A stretch of DNA of 52,189 bases from Chloroflexota bacterium. GTDB taxonomy: Bacteria > Chloroflexota > Limnocylindria > Limnocylindrales > CSP1-4. This document shows positions 47,671 through 52,189 of the stretch, one piece after another; position 1 is the first letter of the stretch, and the number at the start of each line of letters is the position of its first letter. A model generated the notes under the pieces. It was not told where the DNA came from. It did no database searches and saw only the letters and a list, made by a program, of their open reading frames with translations. The translations under genes and the position numbers were made by a program. The DNA lies in assembly GCA_013698095.1 (NCBI GenBank), contig JACCVQ010000160.1, positions 1 to 52,189 of the forward strand. Direction: 5' to 3'.

Positions 47671-48063
47671 CTTTGGACGGTAGCACCTCTCCTCGCCAGA
47701 GGCCGTCAGGATCCCTCGCTGATTCGCGATTCATCCGGGCTGGTGGGGTCCTGCGTATCACCGTCAGGCGCCGGTGCGGTTGCGTCCCCCGAACCGGCGT
47801 CTCTTCGCGCCCGCGGGCCCGGCAGCGAGATGCCGCTGAGAACCTGGCCAGAATTTCATGGCGGAACCGTGGGTCTGATCCACCACCCAATCTCCCACGT
47901 TCGGGACTGCAGCCAGCGTCTCCCGTGCGTGCGCTATCCGCTGGAGGCGGCGACTGGCGCTCGCGACCGCACCCAACGTTCCTGGGTGGGAATCTGGCCA
48001 CGTCGCTCTGAGGGGCTGCCAGCAACAGGCTACTTGCGGCTAGCATGATTGTCCCGAGTTCGC
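47671..48063. other. intergenic region, no supported gene
   Basis: About 390 bases between divergent recO and the polyprenyl synthase. I found no open frame with a ribosome-binding site and no strong hairpin or repeat. Confidence 0.4.
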
Positions 48064-48069
48064 TACCAT
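48064..48069 (+). promoter_or_regulatory. possible -10 element, leaderless start
   Basis: TACCAT six bases before ATG 48076, with no Shine-Dalgarno. Confidence 0.4.
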
Positions 48070-48075
48070 GGCCCG

Positions 48076-49101
48076 ATGACCACGACCCAGCCGGTCCTCG
48101 ACGCCGCCGCGATGATCGCCGACACGGAAGACGAGATCCTCCGGATCATCGGCGAGCGCGATCCCTCGACCGCCGGCGTGTACGACATGGTCCGCTACCA
48201 CCTCGGCCTGGACGGCTCGGGCGCGTCCGCCGGCAAGCGGATGCGTCCGCTTCTGGGACTCTTGGCCTACGCCTCGATCGCCGGCGACTACCGGCCCGCC
48301 TTGCCGGGCGCGGCCGCGGTCGAGCTCGGCCACAACTTCAGCCTCGTCCACGACGACATCGAGGATGGCGACCGCGAGCGCCGCCACCGGCCGACAGTCT
48401 GGGCGGTCCACGGCGTCGCCCAAGCCATCAACACCGGCGACATGCTCTTCAGCCTGAGCCGGATGGCCCTTCATCGCCTGACCGACCTCGGCTTCTCCGA
48501 CGCCAAGGTCCTGCGCCTGATGCGCCTCTACGACGAGACGTGCGTGGCGCTGTGCGAGGGCCAATACATCGACATCGCGACGAGCGAGAACGACGACCTG
48601 ATGTCGGTCGACCTGTACTTCGACATGATCGGGCGCAAGACGGCGGCTCTGATCGCGGCCTCCATCGAGGCCGGCGCCCTCCTCGCGTCGGATGATGACG
48701 AAGTGATCGCGCGATACCGGGCCTTCGGCTGGGCGCTCGGGCTCGCGTTCCAATTGAACGACGACCTGCTCGGGATCTGGGGCGCCGAGCAGGCAACCGG
48801 CAAGGAGCCGTCTGACATCGCCCGGCGCAAGAAGACGCTGCCGGTGATCTACGCCTTCGAGCACGCCGGCCCGGACGATCGCGAACGGCTTGCAAAGCTG
48901 TATGGCAACGGCGGACCGACGATCGACGACGTCGCCGAGATCAAAGCGATCCTCGAGCGGACCGGAGCCCGCGACTACACCCGCAACGAAGCCCGCCGCC
49001 ACCGCGACGAAGCGCTCGCGGAGCTCGACGCCGCCGGCGTCGTCGACCCCGAGGCCCGCGCCCGCCTCGAGGAGATCATCGTCTCGGTGATCGCCGCCTG
49101 A
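48076..49101 (+). CDS. polyprenyl diphosphate synthase
   Basis: A 341-residue class I trans-isoprenyl diphosphate synthase that elongates prenyl diphosphates with IPP. The first aspartate-rich motif is DDIED (93-97) in LVHDDIEDGDRERRHRPTVW. Upstream is the GKRMRPLL segment; the second motif is in FQLNDDLLGIWG. The second motif reads NDDLLG rather than DDxxD, as in many high-GC Gram-positive members. Chain length cannot be told from the residues visible, but geranylgeranyl or longer products (quinone and carotenoid side chains) are usual. A TACCAT hexamer lies six bases before the ATG and no Shine-Dalgarno is present. The gene is divergent from recO. Confidence 0.92.
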   Translation: MTTTQPVLDAAAMIADTEDEILRIIGERDPSTAGVYDMVRYHLGLDGSGASAGKRMRPLLGLLAYASIAGDYRPALPGAAAVELGHNFSLVHDDIEDGDRERRHRPTVWAVHGVAQAINTGDMLFSLSRMALHRLTDLGFSDAKVLRLMRLYDETCVALCEGQYIDIATSENDDLMSVDLYFDMIGRKTAALIAASIEAGALLASDDDEVIARYRAFGWALGLAFQLNDDLLGIWGAEQATGKEPSDIARRKKTLPVIYAFEHAGPDDRERLAKLYGNGGPTIDDVAEIKAILERTGARDYTRNEARRHRDEALAELDAAGVVDPEARARLEEIIVSVIAA

Positions 49102-49186
49102 CCAACTCAGTCGGTCGTTCCTCCGCCGGATCGGTCACCCCACGCCGGAACGTGGCCGGACGGGTCGATCTCGGGCCCCGCCGGCT

Positions 49187-49840
49187 TCAGTCGGATTGGC
49201 GGCCTCGATTCCTCGCGGCCAATCCCAGGAGCACAGCGGCGACGAGGAGCCCGATGGCCAACGGGAGCGCCCAGCTGCCCTCGGCCGGCGCGACCGCGAT
49301 CTCGTGGTCGGTTGGCGACACCTCGACGGGCGGATCCGTCGAAGCCACGTTCAGTTCGCCGCCGAGCGCGACAACGAGATCGTCGAGAGTTCGGACGGCC
49401 GGATCGTGACTCTCCACGCCGACTGGGTCCACGGTGTTGTCGGCGCGGACGATCCAGTACGGGTGGAGGTCCTGAGGGGGCGCGGCGTCGAAGAACCGCT
49501 GCCCCGTCGCGATGATCAGGCGTGTCCCGACCGGCTCCCCGATCGGGCCATCGCAGCCCATGAACTCCGGCGGCTGCAGGACGAGCTGGGCGGGTGACGA
49601 GCCACGGATCAGTCGATCCACCCGGATCGCGAGCACGTCCGGAGCGAGCGGGTCGCCGCGACTGGCAATGATCGTCCCGACCACGATCCGGGTCGCCTCG
49701 GCCCGGATCTCGCTGTACTCGACGCGAGCACCGGAGCAAGCAAGCGCCGTCGATGGAGCACCGATCGGCAGGAGAGTCAACGCGGCGAGCGCCACCAGAG
49801 CGGGACGGACACGTGGCAATCGCGATCGGGGCTTCACCAC
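49187..49840 (-). CDS. secreted protein with C-terminal membrane anchor
   Basis: A 217-residue protein starting at GTG. The signal peptide (about 10-34) ends in STALACSG, where the cysteine might be lipidated or pair in a disulfide. The exported part (about 35-180) is beta-rich (IRAEATRIVVGTIIASRGDPLAPDVLAIRVDRLIRG) and has a second cysteine (FMGCDGP). A C-terminal hydrophobic helix (about 190-208, WALPLAIGLLVAAVLLGL) followed by RNRGR anchors it. No enzymatic motif is seen. It sits between the polyprenyl synthase and the CNNM gene with no clear operon partner. Confidence 0.7.
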   Translation of the reverse strand: MVKPRSRLPRVRPALVALAALTLLPIGAPSTALACSGARVEYSEIRAEATRIVVGTIIASRGDPLAPDVLAIRVDRLIRGSSPAQLVLQPPEFMGCDGPIGEPVGTRLIIATGQRFFDAAPPQDLHPYWIVRADNTVDPVGVESHDPAVRTLDDLVVALGGELNVASTDPPVEVSPTDHEIAVAPAEGSWALPLAIGLLVAAVLLGLAARNRGRQSD

Positions 49841-49877
49841 CCGTTGACGAGCGGCGCCTCCCGCGCGTTGCGGACGG

Positions 49878-51212
49878 TCAGCGATCGCCGTCCTCGTCGG
49901 GCCGCGGCTCGCCGTCCTCGTCGGCCCGCTTCCGGACCACGAGGACCTTGCCGACGCGGCGACCGTCGATTGTCTCGACCGTCAGGTGCAGGCCGTCGAC
50001 CTCGACCACATCGCCGGGTGAGGGCACACCGCCGATCCGGTGGTAGACCAGACCGCCGACGGTGTCGTACTCGTCCTCGTCCTCGAACGAGAGTTCGATG
50101 TCGAAGATCTCCGCGAGATCGTCGACGTCGGCCCGGCCGTCCACCCGGAACTCGTCGTCGGACAGCCGGACGACCATCGGCTCCTCGGTGTCGTACTCGT
50201 CCTGGATCTCGCCGACGATTTCCTCGAGGAGGTCCTCGATCGTGAGCAGCCCGGCGGTCCCGCCGTACTCGTCGAGGACGATGGCGATGTGGACCTTGCG
50301 CCGCTGGAACTCGTGGAGAAGATCGTCGATCGTCATCGACTCGGGGACGAAGACAGGCGTCCGGAGGAGCGCGCGGAGAGCCGGGCGCGGCCCCGACGAC
50401 GTCTTCAGGATCGGCAGGAGATCCTTGGCGTACAGGATGCCGACGACCTCGTCGATCGATTCCTCGTAGACCGGGATCCGGCTATGGCCCTCCTCGACGA
50501 CGAGATCGATCGCCTCGTCGAGCGTCGCCGAGGCTGGCAGAGCCACGATCGCGATCCGCGGGATCATCACCTCGTGCAGCCGACGCGAGCCGAGCTCGAT
50601 GATCGAGTTGATCATCTGCTCCTCCTCGGCCTCGAGGATCCCCTGCTCCCCGCCGCGCTCGACGATCAGGCGGAGCTCCTGGGCCGTAATCTGGGCCTCG
50701 TTCGAGACGTTCGCCCCGACGAGACCAGCGATCGCCCGGGTCACCGCAGTCAGGACCTTGATGAGGGGGCTGAGGGCGCGGGCGAGCAAGTCGACCGGGA
50801 TGGACAGGGTGAGGGCGAAACGTTCCGGGTTCGAGAGGGCAAGGGTCTTCGGCACGAGCTCCGCGAAGATGATCGTGAATAGGGCCAGAACGATCGTGAC
50901 GATGATCAGCCCCAGGCCCTCGGCCGTGCCCTCGTCGATCCCCGTTCCCTGAAGTACCTTCTTCAGGCCGTCTGCAAGGCTCACCGCGGCGAAGGCCGAG
51001 GCGAAGAAGCCGATGACGGTCAGCCCGAGCTGGGAGACGGCGAGGAACCTGCCAGGCTCGTCGAGGAGGCGACGAACGCGCCGGGCGCCGGCATTGCCCT
51101 CGTCGATGAGCTGGTCGACGCGGCTGCGCCGAACCGACACGAGGGCGATCTCAGCGGCCACGAAGAATCCCTCCAGCAGGGTCAGGAAAACGATGATCAG
51201 GATGTCGATCAT
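49878..51212 (-). CDS. CNNM/CorC-type membrane protein with CBS domains
   Basis: A 444-residue membrane protein. The DUF21/CNNM transmembrane domain (about 1-180) begins IIVFLTLLEGFFVAAEIALVSVRRSRV with the family's AAEIALVS and has FAELVPKTLAL. Two CBS domains (about 200-330) follow, with IPRIAIVALP, EEGHSRIPVYEE, LYAKDLL, VLDEYGGTAGLLTIEDLLEEIVGEI. A CorC_HlyC domain (about 345-420) closes it. Relatives extrude magnesium or otherwise handle divalent cations. The ATG overlaps the glmU stop by four bases (ATGA), so the two are expressed together. Confidence 0.94.
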   Translation of the reverse strand: MIDILIIVFLTLLEGFFVAAEIALVSVRRSRVDQLIDEGNAGARRVRRLLDEPGRFLAVSQLGLTVIGFFASAFAAVSLADGLKKVLQGTGIDEGTAEGLGLIIVTIVLALFTIIFAELVPKTLALSNPERFALTLSIPVDLLARALSPLIKVLTAVTRAIAGLVGANVSNEAQITAQELRLIVERGGEQGILEAEEEQMINSIIELGSRRLHEVMIPRIAIVALPASATLDEAIDLVVEEGHSRIPVYEESIDEVVGILYAKDLLPILKTSSGPRPALRALLRTPVFVPESMTIDDLLHEFQRRKVHIAIVLDEYGGTAGLLTIEDLLEEIVGEIQDEYDTEEPMVVRLSDDEFRVDGRADVDDLAEIFDIELSFEDEDEYDTVGGLVYHRIGGVPSPGDVVEVDGLHLTVETIDGRRVGKVLVVRKRADEDGEPRPDEDGDR

Positions 51213-52189
51213 CGTGCGGGCTCGTCCGGCGTCGGCTCGGAGGGCGCAGGCTGAGGCGCTGGAGTGAACCCTCGGGGACGCGGATCGCGCATCCGGGCCG
51301 GCATGCCGACCGCCAGCTTGCCGGGCGGGACGTCGCGGGTGACGACCGCCCCCGCGCCCGTCCTGGCGTCGTCACCGACCGTGAGCGGCGCCCGGAGCAT
51401 CGTGTCGACGCCGAGGAAGACGCGCTTGCCGATCGTGGTCCGATGCTTGGTGCGGCCGTCGTAATTGGCTGTGATCGTGCCGGCGCCGACGTTCGTCTCG
51501 TCGCCCAGCTCGGCGTCGCCGAGATAGCTCATGTGGTGCTGCTTCACGCCCCGTCCGAGCCGGGTGTTCTTGAGCTCGGCGAAGTTTCCGACCTCGGCGT
51601 CCCGGCCCACGTGGGAGCCGGGCCGGAGATGGCTCATCGGGCCGATCCGGGCGCCGTCCTCAACGACGGATCTCTCGACGATCGAGGCCCACACCAGACA
51701 GCCCGCGCCGATCGTGCTGTCGACGATCTGCGAGCCCGCCCCGATCGTCGTCCCAGAGCCGATCGTGGTGGTTCCCTTGAGGATCACGTTCGGCTCGAGA
51801 GTCACGTCCTCGCCGAGGGTCACTCCGGCGTCGAGGTAGACCGTGGATGGGTCGCGCATCGTGACCCCGGCCCGCATGTGCTCGCCGTTGATCCGGGTCC
51901 GGAGGTCCCACTCGGCCTGGGCGAGCTCGGCCCGGTCGTTGATCCCGGTCAGGCGCCCGTCGTCCTCGACGGTCAGGGCGACGACGAGGCGGCCGTCGGC
52001 CCGGGCGAGCTCAACGAGTTCGGTCAGGTACAGCTCGCCGGTCTTCGGCGACGGATTGAGCGACCCGATCCGGCCGCGCAGCCACGCCGCGTCGAAGGCG
52101 TACAGACCCGAGTTGATCTCGTTGACCGCGATCTCCTCGTCGGTGGCGTCCTTGCGCTCGACGATCTGCTCGACCGTCCCGGCGTCGTC
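51209..52189 (-). CDS. glmU: bifunctional UDP-GlcNAc pyrophosphorylase / GlcN-1-P acetyltransferase, 3' part
   Basis: The 5' end lies beyond the window; 326 codons are present. The visible start (DDAGTVEQIVERKDATDEE) belongs to the N-terminal uridyltransferase domain, with the substrate-binding NEINSGLYAFD and the linker GINDRAELAQAE. The left-handed beta-helix acetyltransferase domain shows the hexapeptide repeats (VTLEPNVILKGTTTIGSGTTIGAGSQI), the catalytic-site KQHHMSYLGDAELG and NVGAGTITANYDGRTKH. The enzyme makes UDP-GlcNAc for the cell wall. A proline-rich tail of about 20 residues is extra. It shares four bases with the CNNM gene. Confidence 0.95.
   Translation of the reverse strand, partial: DDAGTVEQIVERKDATDEEIAVNEINSGLYAFDAAWLRGRIGSLNPSPKTGELYLTELVELARADGRLVVALTVEDDGRLTGINDRAELAQAEWDLRTRINGEHMRAGVTMRDPSTVYLDAGVTLGEDVTLEPNVILKGTTTIGSGTTIGAGSQIVDSTIGAGCLVWASIVERSVVEDGARIGPMSHLRPGSHVGRDAEVGNFAELKNTRLGRGVKQHHMSYLGDAELGDETNVGAGTITANYDGRTKHRTTIGKRVFLGVDTMLRAPLTVGDDARTGAGAVVTRDVPPGKLAVGMPARMRDPRPRGFTPAPQPAPSEPTPDEPAR

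Overview
The window is GC-rich (about 70%) bacterial chromosome carrying housekeeping genes: sigma factor rpoD with dnaG, glyS, recO, glmU, ppdK, malic enzyme, a polyprenyl diphosphate synthase and tRNA-Asn. Among these sit secreted proteins, small membrane proteins and regulators of families I associate with Chloroflexota of the Limnocylindria type, mostly known from environmental assemblies. That placement is an inference from protein flavour and composition, not a measured result. There is no rRNA, CRISPR array, transposase or phage gene, so this reads as a normal chromosomal segment with a few decayed genes.

Layout. 1-3.5 kb: tRNA-Asn, a truncated membrane protein, a small AAA ATPase, a mercaptopyruvate-type sulfurtransferase and an XRE regulator. 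3.7-7.4 kb: the dnaG-rpoD operon (minus strand), with a repeated 15-16 bp palindromic element behind rpoD and two strong inverted repeats in front of dnaG. 7.6-11.1 kb: DoxX protein, two small conserved proteins, a lipoprotein and a GH18 glycosidase. 11.2-12.9 kb: a 38-codon secreted-peptide gene divergent from an XRE-HTH/TPR regulator, which looks like a peptide-pheromone pair. 12.9-16.9 kb: small membrane proteins, a CAP-domain protein, and a membrane protein followed by a two-component system. 17-26 kb: exported proteins (M14 carboxypeptidase, DUF2330 protein, cupredoxin, and an 1880-residue subtilisin-like protease with malectin-like and propeller-like regions). 26-33.7 kb: alcohol dehydrogenase, an NDH-2 remnant, malic enzyme converging on pyruvate phosphate dikinase, and a ferredoxin-NADP reductase. 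33.7-39.5 kb: ogt, then a six-gene run DUF1326-DUF2182-TetR-hydrolase-hydrolase-glycosyltransferase, preceded by a duplicated palindromic operator. 39.4-52.2 kb: a frameshifted HTH/nuclease-like gene, MSOX-type oxidase, glyS, M19 dipeptidase, ABC exporter, recO, polyprenyl synthase, a secreted protein, a CNNM/CorC-type protein and the 3' part of glmU.

How the genes work together. Malic enzyme and PPDK form a malate-to-pyruvate-to-PEP module. dnaG-rpoD is the replication/transcription remnant of the classical macromolecular-synthesis operon. The exported hydrolases suggest peptide and polysaccharide scavenging. The peptide/TPR-regulator pair and the TetR-controlled DUF1326/DUF2182 cluster are the two places where the sequence points to regulation worth testing. 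Several first genes lack a Shine-Dalgarno and have a TANNNT hexamer 6-7 nt before the ATG, suggesting leaderless mRNAs.
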